Shown here: in pieces, positions 23,643-30,523 of the stretch
Numbering within the stretch: the stretch's first letter is position 1
How the letters are laid out: every line of letters begins with the position of its first letter
DNA from: a virus
DNA: 64,000 nt
Direction: 5' to 3' (one strand)
Virus record (IMG/VR): IMGVR_UViG_3300031974_002528
Span: 1-64,000 of that record
The notes under the pieces: model-generated
The model's input: the letters and a program-made list of their open reading frames with translations, nothing else
What the model was told of the DNA's origin: nothing
The model's database searches: none
Program-made: the position numbers and the translations under genes

Positions 23643-23649
23643 ATAAATA
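23642..23649 (+). promoter_or_regulatory. T4-type late promoter of gene 32
   Basis: Exact TATAAATA sharing its first base with the sigma70 -10 box. It would keep single-strand binding protein expressed in the late phase. The predicted late +1 lies about six bases downstream, near or just inside the base of the leader hairpin at 23652. Confidence 0.75.
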
Positions 23650-23651
23650 TG

Positions 23652-23673
23652 GTTGAGCGTTATATTGCTCAAC
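23652..23673 (+). promoter_or_regulatory. Leader hairpin of gene 32 mRNA (possible autogenous operator)
   Basis: GTTGAGC (23652-23658), 8-base loop, GCTCAAC (23667-23673): a perfect 7-bp stem near the predicted 5' end of the transcript, 46 bases before the start codon. In T4 a pseudoknot in the leader is the site of gp32 autoregulation. Here the loop UAUU could pair weakly with AAUA at 23682-23685. The operator role is inference. Confidence 0.45.
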
Positions 23674-23719
23674 ATACTTTGAATACACTGTACATTTCAG
23701 ACATACAAGGAAAATACAC

Positions 23720-24628
23720 ATGGACTTAAACGCATTAAAATCACGTCGATACGACATCAATAAACTGGTTGCTGCTGCTCAAGAAGCAACTGGTGGTTCT
23801 ACCGAACGTTCCGAAGATACCAATATGTGGAAACCAACTGTCGATAAGGCAGGCAATGGTTACGCAGTCATTCGATTCCTTCCTTCCGAAAATGAAGTAC
23901 CATGGGTTCGCTACTGGGACCATGGGTTCAAGGGACCAACTGGTAAGTGGTACATCGAGAAGTCTCTGACCTCGCTCGGTCAGCAAGATCCTCTCGGCGA
24001 GTACAACTCCAAGTTGTGGAACTCTGGCAATGAGGAAGATCGTGAACAGGTTCGTAAGCAGAAGCGACGTCTCCATTATGTAACAAACATTTTGGTTATC
24101 TCAGATCCTGCTGCGCCTGAGAATGAAGGCAAAGTCTTCATGTATCAGTTCGGTAAAAAGATCTTTGACAAGATCCAAGACCTGATGCAACCACAGTTTC
24201 CTGGAGAAACTCCTGTTGATCCTTTTGATCTGTGGAACGGTGCTGACTTCCAACTGAAGATCCGCAACGTTGAAGGGTATCGTAACTATGATCGTTCTGA
24301 GTTTAAAGCACCTGCTCCGTTGTTTGAGGGCGATGAAGTACAACTTCAGGCAGCAGTTAACTCTCTGCATGATATTTCTACTTTCGTTGACCCAAGCACC
24401 TACAAGACCTATGATCAACTCCAAGCGAAGTTGAACGAAGTCTTGGGGGCGACTGCTAACACCCCTCAGCAAGAAGCAGCAGTGGACACAGTTGCTGAAC
24501 CAGCACCTGCTCCAGTTGCTTCTGCTCCAGAGATTAAGGTTAGTGCCGCTGCCACTGCTGAAGAAGCGAGTGATGATGGCGACGAGGATGCTTTCTCTTA
24601 CTTCCAGAAATTGGCGAACGCTGATTAA
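23720..24628 (+). CDS. 32: Single-stranded DNA-binding protein gp32
   Basis: A 302-residue SSB that coats ssDNA in replication and recombination. The basic N-terminal cooperativity region (ALKSRRYDINKLVAAAQ) resembles the T4 LAST motif area. The OB-fold core contains YAVIRFLPSENEVPWVRYWDHGFKGP and LHYVTNILVISDP. A Pro/Ala-rich linker and an acidic tail (EEASDDGDEDAF) for partner binding follow. The zinc ligands of T4 gp32 are absent: the whole protein has no Cys and the loop reads SLGQQDPLGEYNSKLW, as in other marine relatives. Dual promoter and strong terminator make it a single-gene unit. Confidence 0.92.
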   Translation: MDLNALKSRRYDINKLVAAAQEATGGSTERSEDTNMWKPTVDKAGNGYAVIRFLPSENEVPWVRYWDHGFKGPTGKWYIEKSLTSLGQQDPLGEYNSKLWNSGNEEDREQVRKQKRRLHYVTNILVISDPAAPENEGKVFMYQFGKKIFDKIQDLMQPQFPGETPVDPFDLWNGADFQLKIRNVEGYRNYDRSEFKAPAPLFEGDEVQLQAAVNSLHDISTFVDPSTYKTYDQLQAKLNEVLGATANTPQQEAAVDTVAEPAPAPVASAPEIKVSAAATAEEASDDGDEDAFSYFQKLANAD

Positions 24629-24642
24629 ACTTGGGAAGCTCG

Positions 24643-24670
24643 GGGCACTTCGGTGCCCTTTTTTATTTTA
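24643..24670 (+). terminator. Strong intrinsic terminator after gene 32
   Basis: GGGCAC, loop TTCG, GTGCCC (24643-24658) followed by TTTTTTATTTTA. A textbook terminator. The stop codon of the convergent minus-strand gene (24663-24665) lies inside the T tract. In the minus direction no T tract follows the stem, so termination is expected only for + transcripts. Confidence 0.9.
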
Positions 24671-24926
24671 CCTTAACAATATCAAACCCAACTGGGTTGA
24701 CAGTCTTGATCTTGTAGACTTTCTTTTCTACAGTTGTAAACTTGAACTCGCATTCACCTTTCACTACAACTGGTTTTTTCTTACATATAAAAGTCTTTGG
24801 GTTGCTCCCAGCGACTTTTGTGCCATCTGGATTTTCAGTTACAGGTCCTGGGAAGTAGATCGTTATCTCATAACGGTCTATGAATAGCGACTTGATCCAC
24901 TCAGCGATTTTCTTATGTATTTTCAT
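24663..24926 (-). CDS. Small conserved phage protein on minus strand
   Basis: 87 residues, basic. The N-terminus is amphipathic (MKIHKKIAEWIKSLFID), then beta-rich (YEITIYFPGPVTENPDG, KTFICKKKPVVVKGECEFKF). It is similar in style to short minus-strand proteins next to gene 32 in marine T4-like phages; function unknown. It reads towards gene 32 and ends in that gene's terminator. Its start is 26 bases from the divergent gene at 24953, with a shared palindromic promoter region between them. Confidence 0.65.
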   Translation of the reverse strand: MKIHKKIAEWIKSLFIDRYEITIYFPGPVTENPDGTKVAGSNPKTFICKKKPVVVKGECEFKFTTVEKKVYKIKTVNPVGFDIVKVK

Positions 24927-24928
24927 GT

Positions 24929-24949
24929 AAGTATTTAGTATAAATACTT
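24929..24949. promoter_or_regulatory. Palindromic, apparently bidirectional late promoter
   Basis: AAGTATTT, 5-base loop, AAATACTT: perfect 8-bp inverted repeat. The + strand holds an exact TATAAATA at 24939-24946, only 6 bases before the ATG at 24953. The minus strand holds ACTAAATA (24939-24932), 5 bases before the minus gene's ATG. T4 late transcription starts about six bases after the box, so both mRNAs would be leaderless or nearly so. Confidence 0.6.
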
Positions 24950-24952
24950 CGT

Positions 24953-25555
24953 ATGGATGAAAACCTGTTCGAAAAATATAAGGATCTTCTCGAGGAAGAA
25001 GGTATTGAGTCCAATACTAAACTTTCTCAGGAATGGTTTTACGACAGAATCAGGGAGATAAACAAACTACCAGTAGATCGCCAGAGTATTATTAGGAATC
25101 CTCCTATAAAAATGGCGGCGAATCAATTTATTGGTAGAATGTATTTGTTTAGATATAACCCTGTTGGGAAACAGGAACTACCATACTATGATAGATTCCC
25201 CCTTGTTATCATGATAAGCAGGCAAAAGGAAGGATTCACTGGATTGAATCTTCATTACCTTCCGATAGACCTGAGACAAAGGTTGTTCTACAATCTACTG
25301 TCAAGAGCAAGTAATACTGAGTTTAGATGGAATACATATCTGAAGATAGATTATGATTATTTGAAATCCAGAACTCAATTGCGCGCACACAAAGCGTGTA
25401 TAAAAAGATATAGATATGATCAGATTTATGGCAGGATAGCAAATGTTCCTGCCCCTGAATGGGAAGTTGCTGTACATCTACCGCTCGCCTCTTGGCGAAA
25501 AGCAGGTGAAGGAAGAGTGTTTAAAGACAGTAGAGAGATTGCCAGGAAACGATAA
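24953..25555 (+). CDS. Conserved T4-like virion-assembly protein
   Basis: 200 residues. FEKYKDLLEEEGI at the start, then GRMYLFRYNPVGKQELPYYDRFPLVIMIS, GLNLHYLPIDLRQRLFY and PEWEVAVHLPLASWRKAG. This is a well-conserved protein of marine T4-like phages located beside tail-tube genes and presumed structural or assembly-related; I cannot give a specific T4 number with confidence. No recognisable ribosome site precedes the ATG because the late promoter abuts it. The stop overlaps the start of the next gene by one base. Confidence 0.7.
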   Translation: MDENLFEKYKDLLEEEGIESNTKLSQEWFYDRIREINKLPVDRQSIIRNPPIKMAANQFIGRMYLFRYNPVGKQELPYYDRFPLVIMISRQKEGFTGLNLHYLPIDLRQRLFYNLLSRASNTEFRWNTYLKIDYDYLKSRTQLRAHKACIKRYRYDQIYGRIANVPAPEWEVAVHLPLASWRKAGEGRVFKDSREIARKR

Positions 25556-26103
25556 TGAGTTTTAGTACAGATACTCTTAGAGGAAGATTTGAAGCAGAAC
25601 AAGGACCAGCATACACCAATAGGTGGATGGTTGAGATGCCCCCAATTTCTGGTTCTACTCCTGGTGGAGAAGCAGTAGATGTTGCTGCTCTCGCCACATC
25701 ACTCAGCGAATTGTGCACAGCAGTGAGAATCCCAGGGAAATCATTAAACACCTTGGACCGACAACTTGGGATGGAACCTATAAAGGTTGCCTCTGGGTAT
25801 AACGTCGATGTATTGTCCATGACATTTTATTTGACGCACACGTATAGCGCAAGAAAATACTTTCAAGGATGGATGGATCTTTGTATTAATCCTACTGCGC
25901 CATATACTGCTGGATTTTATGACAATTATGTTCATCCGATTACTGTGAAGCAACAAGATAGGCAGGGAAATGATATCTACTCGGCAAAGATCCTAAATTG
26001 TTTCCCGTTAAGTATTAACGAAATTGAGTTAAACAATCAAGCAGTTGGTGCTGTGGGTGAATTGACTGTCACCTTACAATATAGTCAACTTGAGGTTCAA
26101 TAA
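25555..26103 (+). CDS. 54: Tail-tube-fold protein, probable baseplate-tail tube initiator gp54
   Basis: 182 residues. RIPGKSLNTLDRQLG, VASGYNVDVLSMTFYLTHTYSARKYFQGWMD and the terminal NAVGAVGELTVTLQYS-type strand match the beta-barrel tail-tube family (gp19/gp54/gp48). Its size and place before gp26 and the tape measure favour the gp54-like initiator on which the tube polymerises. A main tail-tube protein (gp19) is the alternative. Expressed from the late promoter at 24939. Confidence 0.6.
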   Translation: MSFSTDTLRGRFEAEQGPAYTNRWMVEMPPISGSTPGGEAVDVAALATSLSELCTAVRIPGKSLNTLDRQLGMEPIKVASGYNVDVLSMTFYLTHTYSARKYFQGWMDLCINPTAPYTAGFYDNYVHPITVKQQDRQGNDIYSAKILNCFPLSINEIELNNQAVGAVGELTVTLQYSQLEVQ

Positions 26104-26129
26104 AACACCTAATATTATTGGAGAATATT

Positions 26130-26849
26130 ATGGCATTACCACGCGTTAATGAGACGCTGAATTTTACTATGGAGATTCCCTCCACAGGGCGTCGAGTTAA
26201 ATACAGACCCTACCTCGTCAAAGAAGAAAAAATCTTACTTCAGGCATTTGAGTCTCAAGATCCACAGACTTGCCTTGAAGCAATGACCGATACGATTGTT
26301 TCTTGCCTAGACCCGTCAGAAAATGTTGATATGAACAAACTCGCTACATTTGATATCGAGTACATGTTCACGCAACTTAGATCAAAGTCAGTAGGCGAAA
26401 CCTCAACAATCATCATGACCTGTAAAGAAGAAAAATGCAAGATGAGAAACGAGTATGTCATCAATCTCGAACAATTGCATATTGACGTTCCCAAAGGCAA
26501 TAATATCATACCTATCACTGATCATATTTCAGTAGAAATGCAATATCCTTCTTATGGGTCTCTCATGGAAGGTGATGTCCAAAATGCTGAAAAGGACGTC
26601 AACGCTGCCTTAGAAGTTATCGCCAGATCTATTGCTGCTGTTATTACCGAAGAAGAAAGGATTGATTGTGAATCGCAAGAAATGTCTGAGATCGTAGAGT
26701 TTATACAATCTATGACAGCGAGTCAGTTGGAAAAAATTACTGAATTCTTACAGAATGTTCCAGCACTTACTCACCTTGCCCAGTTTAATTGTATTAAGTG
26801 CGGCGCAGAGAACGAACTAGAACTAAAAGGGTTGACTGATTTTTTCTGA
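26130..26849 (+). CDS. 26: gp26-like baseplate hub / tail assembly chaperone, zero-frame product
   Basis: 239 residues from ATG 26130, chosen because TTGGAG at 26118-26123 is a well-spaced ribosome site; the upstream TTG is part of it. The T4_baseplate (gp26) pattern is clear: KYRPYLVKEEKILLQAFE at the N-terminus, IEYMFTQLRSKSVGE, and a C-terminal zinc-knuckle-like FNCIKCGAEN plus a second pair CKEEKCK. T4 gp26 is a baseplate hub protein. Position directly before the tape measure also matches tail assembly chaperones. It ends GAT TTT TTC TGA, a slippery site immediately before the stop. Confidence 0.8.
   Translation: MALPRVNETLNFTMEIPSTGRRVKYRPYLVKEEKILLQAFESQDPQTCLEAMTDTIVSCLDPSENVDMNKLATFDIEYMFTQLRSKSVGETSTIIMTCKEEKCKMRNEYVINLEQLHIDVPKGNNIIPITDHISVEMQYPSYGSLMEGDVQNAEKDVNAALEVIARSIAAVITEEERIDCESQEMSEIVEFIQSMTASQLEKITEFLQNVPALTHLAQFNCIKCGAENELELKGLTDFF
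26840..26846 (+). promoter_or_regulatory. Programmed -1 frameshift site (T TTT TTC)
   Basis: The heptamer T TTT TTC lies in the correct register (X XXY YYZ) relative to the gp26 frame, and the UGA stop follows directly. The -1 frame has no stop until 27040. The canonical form and the conserved-looking extension support programmed frameshifting as in lambda G/GT. Confidence 0.72.
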
Positions 26850-27040
26850 TTACCCTCTCTCATGACAGTCTTATAAACCATTATAAGACCAACTTCGCTC
26901 TGATGCAACATCATAATTATTCGCTAACTGAACTAGAGCATATGTTACCTTGGGAGAGGGAGATCTACATAACCCTCCTCACTGAGTACATCAAAGAACA
27001 AAACGAAAAAGCAGAGCAGAGAAAACTCGCGAGGATGTGA
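26846..27040 (+). CDS. gp26 C-terminal extension made by -1 frameshift
   Basis: 64 codons in the -1 frame, with no ATG until about codon 20. Only weak CTG/ATT codons lie near its beginning, so frameshift rather than independent initiation is the likely route, giving a fusion of about 303 residues. The sequence has TNFALMQHHNYSLTELEHMLPWEREIYITLL (quoted in parts: TNFALMQHHNYSL, TELEHMLPWEREIY) and a charged tail EQNEKAEQRK. I recognise this as the small ORF after gp26 in marine T4-like phages. It probably forms the T-like domain that recruits tail-tube subunits to the tape measure. Confidence 0.68.
   Translation: MITLSHDSLINHYKTNFALMQHHNYSLTELEHMLPWEREIYITLLTEYIKEQNEKAEQRKLARM
26868..26889 (+). 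other. Hairpin downstream of the frameshift site
   Basis: GTCTTATAA (26868-26876), loop ACCA, TTATAAGAC (26881-26889): perfect 9-bp stem inside the extension ORF, 21 bases after the slippery site. This is further than the usual 5-9 bases for a frameshift stimulator, so its role is uncertain. Confidence 0.5.
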
Positions 27041-27048
27041 TATAAATA
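27041..27048 (+). promoter_or_regulatory. T4-type late promoter of the tape-measure gene
   Basis: Exact TATAAATA directly after the stop of the frameshift extension, 29 bases before the ATG at 27078. Confidence 0.78.
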
Positions 27049-27077
27049 AACAATATCGCCTAAACTGAGAATAACAA

Positions 27078-29222
27078 ATGGCATCTTTAGAGTCAGTCGT
27101 AGCAGAACTAAAAGAACTGAACACTTTTTCAGAACTTACTTTAGAATCTAATTTTGAGATCAACGATAATCTGAGTCAGTTGTCAGAGGTATTACTCACG
27201 TTCATGAACACCGTTCCCGCTGCGTTGACGCAAGGATTTGCTGACCTAATCAATGCTGATAAGAGTATCTACGAAAAAGAGAAAAAAGATGCTGACACTC
27301 GCGAAAAACTAAAAGGTCGCGATGAGAAAGATGGTGGTGACGGTGACGACAAACCATCAAGAACTGAAAAATTAAAAACAGAATTTAAATCTGGTTTCTT
27401 GAAAGGTCAAGAAGAAGATCTATTCGGAGGCATCTTTTCCGCAATAGAGGACTTCACTAACACAGCAGGTATGTGGGCAGGTAAGACTGTTAAAGTTCTT
27501 GGTTTGCTAAAAACTGGTATGCTGTCTTTGGGTAGTATGTTATTCTCTGGGATAAGTGCTGTTGCTGGATTCGTGATGACAACAGTGGTCCCTGCTATCA
27601 CTGCTATGTTTAGTGCTCTCATGGCCATGCTGGCGCCAATAGTTGCTGCTCTTGCTCCTATCCTCCTGCCTATACTTGCCATTGCTGCTGCGATCGGAGT
27701 AGCATTCCTAGCAATTAAAAAGTTCTTCCCAGAATTCTCTTTCTCAGAAGCACTTGATGGTATGAAAAATGCTCTTTCAGAGTTTTGGGATGGTTTAACA
27801 GAATGGGCATCGAACGCGATAAAATATCTTAATCCGTTAAATTGGTTCGGCGGTGATGATGACGAGGAACCAGAAGCACCTCCTGATGCCAAACGTGGTG
27901 GTCCTGAAGACCTAGAAAGTGACGTTCCTGAAAGAAGCGACAACCCTGACATTGCCGATGAAGGAGTGACAAAAGAACAAGTAGAGAAATTTACCGACCT
28001 TGGTTTCACTCCGCGTCAAGCAATTGCGATGGCAAATGAGGAATCTAGAGCAGAGCAAGATGCTCAAACTCAAAAGGTTCCTGGCAAGCGTGGTCGCGTA
28101 ATTGGTAGCGCACCTGCTGCTCCAACTAAAGTTAATCCAGAAACTGGCAAGAGGGGATTGGTTATTGGCGATGGACCTGCTCCTAGAGCAACGGGTGAAA
28201 TGCCAACTGAAGAAGGAGGTGCGTTCGAGTTCGGTACGATGAATGCGTTTGATCCGTTAATTGACGAGATCGCGTCAATAAACAGTTGGTGGATGGACCC
28301 GATGATAGAAGGTCTCCGCTCTCTAAAAGATTGGTTTGCTGGACTGTTTAACTTTTCTGGTATACAACAAACTTTAACGAATATGTTCGCCGAGATAGGT
28401 ATTCCTCGTGTAGAGTTTGATGTTCCGTTTATCGGTCCAGTTGGGTTTGGTCCGTTCTATCCTTTCCGTCCTGACGAAGGCACTACCCAGCTTGCAGGTA
28501 AAACTTCGGTGACTACTGAATCTTCTGGAGATGACTATCAGAAAACATTTGCGGATAATGCTTCTGGTATTGAGGACGATAGCATATTCTCATATGCAAA
28601 AGAGAGCGTGGACCAACAAGTTGTAAACGAACTTGGACAAACAGAAAATATTACCACTCAAACAGGAGTTACCGCCTCATTCGATGACATGACAGGTAAG
28701 GGTAAGGTGCGTTTCGATACCTATAAATCGATTGATAACCTTGCCACTGACGAGTTCAAGGAACTAGAGGACTCCCTTGAAGAGTTTGAGGTTGGTCCTA
28801 TCGTAATGGGTAAGGTTCGCCGTATGATTGATGCAGGTGCCACTCCAACTCAAGTGAAAGACTTCCTCAGGGAAAACGAAAAAAGTATCGCAGAAAAAAT
28901 CAATAACTTCTTTGCGCCAGCAACAGACGAGTTAAAAGAAGATGCTACAAATCTGCTCGGCAAGGTAAAAGGTTTCTTTGGATTCGGCGATGATGTTGGT
29001 GGCGGTGAGGCAATCGCTCGCGACAATGTTTTAAGTATGGAAACCGAAAAGGCAGCAAGAGCAAAAGAAGATGCGGCGCAAGCAGCAGCAACCCTTGTTA
29101 ATGCTCCAAGTAACACAAGTAACAGTGTCACCAACAATAATATTAATGCTGGTCCAATGCCTTCTCCAACTGATAAGAGCGATAGAACTCATCGTGGAGC
29201 ATATAGAGGAAGGAGAATCTAA
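27078..29222 (+). CDS. 29: Tape measure / tail-length protein (gp29-like)
   Basis: 714 residues, determining tail tube length and part of the baseplate hub. The N-terminus is coiled coil (VAELKELNTFSELTLESNFEI split) followed by an acidic-basic linker. A long hydrophobic stretch around residues 145-215 has many Ala, Leu and Met (AVAGFVMTTVVPAITAM, MLAPIVAALAPILLPIL), typical of tape measures that insert into the host inner membrane. Low-complexity linkers and a C-terminal helical part end in Asn-rich then basic residues. T4 gp29 is 590 residues, so a longer tail or extra domains is likely. Its stop overlaps that of the convergent gp4 gene. Confidence 0.85.
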   Translation: MASLESVVAELKELNTFSELTLESNFEINDNLSQLSEVLLTFMNTVPAALTQGFADLINADKSIYEKEKKDADTREKLKGRDEKDGGDGDDKPSRTEKLKTEFKSGFLKGQEEDLFGGIFSAIEDFTNTAGMWAGKTVKVLGLLKTGMLSLGSMLFSGISAVAGFVMTTVVPAITAMFSALMAMLAPIVAALAPILLPILAIAAAIGVAFLAIKKFFPEFSFSEALDGMKNALSEFWDGLTEWASNAIKYLNPLNWFGGDDDEEPEAPPDAKRGGPEDLESDVPERSDNPDIADEGVTKEQVEKFTDLGFTPRQAIAMANEESRAEQDAQTQKVPGKRGRVIGSAPAAPTKVNPETGKRGLVIGDGPAPRATGEMPTEEGGAFEFGTMNAFDPLIDEIASINSWWMDPMIEGLRSLKDWFAGLFNFSGIQQTLTNMFAEIGIPRVEFDVPFIGPVGFGPFYPFRPDEGTTQLAGKTSVTTESSGDDYQKTFADNASGIEDDSIFSYAKESVDQQVVNELGQTENITTQTGVTASFDDMTGKGKVRFDTYKSIDNLATDEFKELEDSLEEFEVGPIVMGKVRRMIDAGATPTQVKDFLRENEKSIAEKINNFFAPATDELKEDATNLLGKVKGFFGFGDDVGGGEAIARDNVLSMETEKAARAKEDAAQAAATLVNAPSNTSNSVTNNNINAGPMPSPTDKSDRTHRGAYRGRRI

Positions 29223-29722
29223 TTCTTCTTTTTCTTAAATGGAGCGAGAGGTTTTAGTTTCTTTAGTTTGCCAGGAGTTTTGTTGAGTATCTTCATTTTG
29301 GTCAACTCATCTTCAGTCCATATCGCAAACTTGTAACCATTATCCAAAGCGATCTGTTGCGCTGCCTCCCACTTGTTACGATTTTTGATGTAGGTGAATG
29401 CTTCGTTGAGAGAGCGTTTGGAGCGAGGATTCTTTGACTTCGGCGGTTGAGTTTGCTTTTTTGGTTTCACTTCTACAAGTAATACGTTCCCACTCTTAAA
29501 CTTAATCCAGAAGTCCATGTGGTATTTATGCCACTTCTTGTCCACATCGTAATAGTATGGGATGATAAAATCTTCGCTGTTCCACTGCGCAACTTCTGAG
29601 TTGTTGTCCAACCACTGCATAACAGATTTTTCCCAATGAGATCTGTACACGACCTCCTCGGGGTTGCCCTTATACTTGCTACGATGTTTTACAGTGTATT
29701 TGCCTTTATAAGTTCTTGGCAT
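29219..29722 (-). CDS. 4: Head completion protein gp4/gp50 homologue, minus strand
   Basis: 167 residues. VYRSHWEKSVMQWLDNNSEV, WNSEDFIIPYYYDVDKKWHKYHMDFWIKF and VLLVEVKPKKQTQPP are the hallmarks of T4 gp4, which seals packaged heads before tail attachment. The D...ExK pattern (DFWIKF, VEVKPKK) is that of a PD-(D/E)XK nuclease-like fold. The C-terminus is very basic. The gene is transcribed against its neighbours, its stop overlaps the tape-measure stop (CTAA), and GCTAAATA lies 31 bases upstream of its start on the minus strand. Confidence 0.85.
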   Translation of the reverse strand: MPRTYKGKYTVKHRSKYKGNPEEVVYRSHWEKSVMQWLDNNSEVAQWNSEDFIIPYYYDVDKKWHKYHMDFWIKFKSGNVLLVEVKPKKQTQPPKSKNPRSKRSLNEAFTYIKNRNKWEAAQQIALDNGYKFAIWTEDELTKMKILNKTPGKLKKLKPLAPFKKKKN

Positions 29723-29726
29723 TGTA

Positions 29727-29734
29727 TATAAATA
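29727..29734 (+). promoter_or_regulatory. T4-type late promoter of gp48 unit
   Basis: Exact TATAAATA in the 54-base gap between the divergent gp4 and gp48 genes, 42 bases before the ATG at 29777. Confidence 0.75.
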
Positions 29735-29753
29735 ACTGAAATAATAACAACCA

Positions 29754-29761
29754 TATTTAGC
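29754..29761 (-). promoter_or_regulatory. Variant late promoter (GCTAAATA) for gp4
   Basis: On the minus strand, GCTAAATA reads 29761 to 29754 and ends 31 bases before the gp4 start at 29722, the same spacing as exact late boxes in this window. The variant differs from TATAAATA at the first two positions. Confidence 0.45.
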
Positions 29762-29776
29762 AAAGAGTAAGGTTAC

Positions 29777-30520
29777 ATGGCGTACAAATTTCCAGTAGCA
29801 GATCGCGGATATCCTGGTTTGGTTCGGTTCACCCCAGTAGACGAAACCGATGGACCAGCAGGCGAGACCATAGAATTATATTTGCCAGCAGGAGTTTTAT
29901 TTGCTGATAAAATGGAATATGAAAATATGGGACTGGGAGCAGCAGGCGCTGCTGCTTTTTCAGCATCAGCTGATGGTAATGCAGTAGAAGAACAAGGTTA
30001 TCTAGAAACTCTAAAGCAAAGTGGTAATGTTGCCGTTGCTGAACTTGCTAGAAGAATGGGTCCTGGTGGAACAGGAGTAGCGGCACAATTAAGAAACAAA
30101 ACATCACCAAACCCAAATACACGTGCGCTGTTCAAACAGGTTAGTCTTAGATCTTTTCAATACAACTTTAAGTTGATACCGACTTCGCAGCAAGAAGCAA
30201 ACAACATCAAAGATATTATTAAAGAGTTTCGTACGCAAATGTATCCCACCTTGCTCGCAGGAGGAAATGAAGGAACTTCTTTGGGTTACAGATTTCCGAA
30301 CAGATATGAAATTGAAATGTTTTACGAGGGGGAAAGAATTGAAAATGCCCCTAAAACAGTTCCTGCTTATCTAGAAGCACTTCAGGTTTCATATAACCCG
30401 ACTGGACAAACTATGCTTCAGGAAGGAGGCGGTACTGGCACCTTTGCTGAAACAGACTTAAACTTAACATTCACTGAATCCAGAACTATCTCTCAAGAAG
30501 ATGTTCTGGCGGGGTACTGA
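29777..30520 (+). CDS. 48: Baseplate tail tube cap gp48
   Basis: 247 residues. SPNPNTRALFKQVSLRSFQYNFKLIPTS followed by IKDIIKEFRTQMYPTL, then YRFPNRYEIEMFYEG and QVSYNPTGQTMLQEGG, match marine gp48 homologues. The C-terminal domain has the tail-tube beta-barrel (as in gp54 and gp19); the N-terminal Ala/Gly-rich segment is variable. gp48 caps the hub and nucleates the tube. Followed after 3 bases by gp53. Confidence 0.78.
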   Translation: MAYKFPVADRGYPGLVRFTPVDETDGPAGETIELYLPAGVLFADKMEYENMGLGAAGAAAFSASADGNAVEEQGYLETLKQSGNVAVAELARRMGPGGTGVAAQLRNKTSPNPNTRALFKQVSLRSFQYNFKLIPTSQQEANNIKDIIKEFRTQMYPTLLAGGNEGTSLGYRFPNRYEIEMFYEGERIENAPKTVPAYLEALQVSYNPTGQTMLQEGGGTGTFAETDLNLTFTESRTISQEDVLAGY

Positions 30521-30523
30521 TAA

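Noticed and set aside
27407-28009. 200-codon antisense ORF within the tape-measure gene
   Set aside because: It is a by-product of the low-complexity, Ala/Leu-rich coding strand; it has no ribosome site and its translation is Ser/Pro/Ala-rich without any recognisable pattern.
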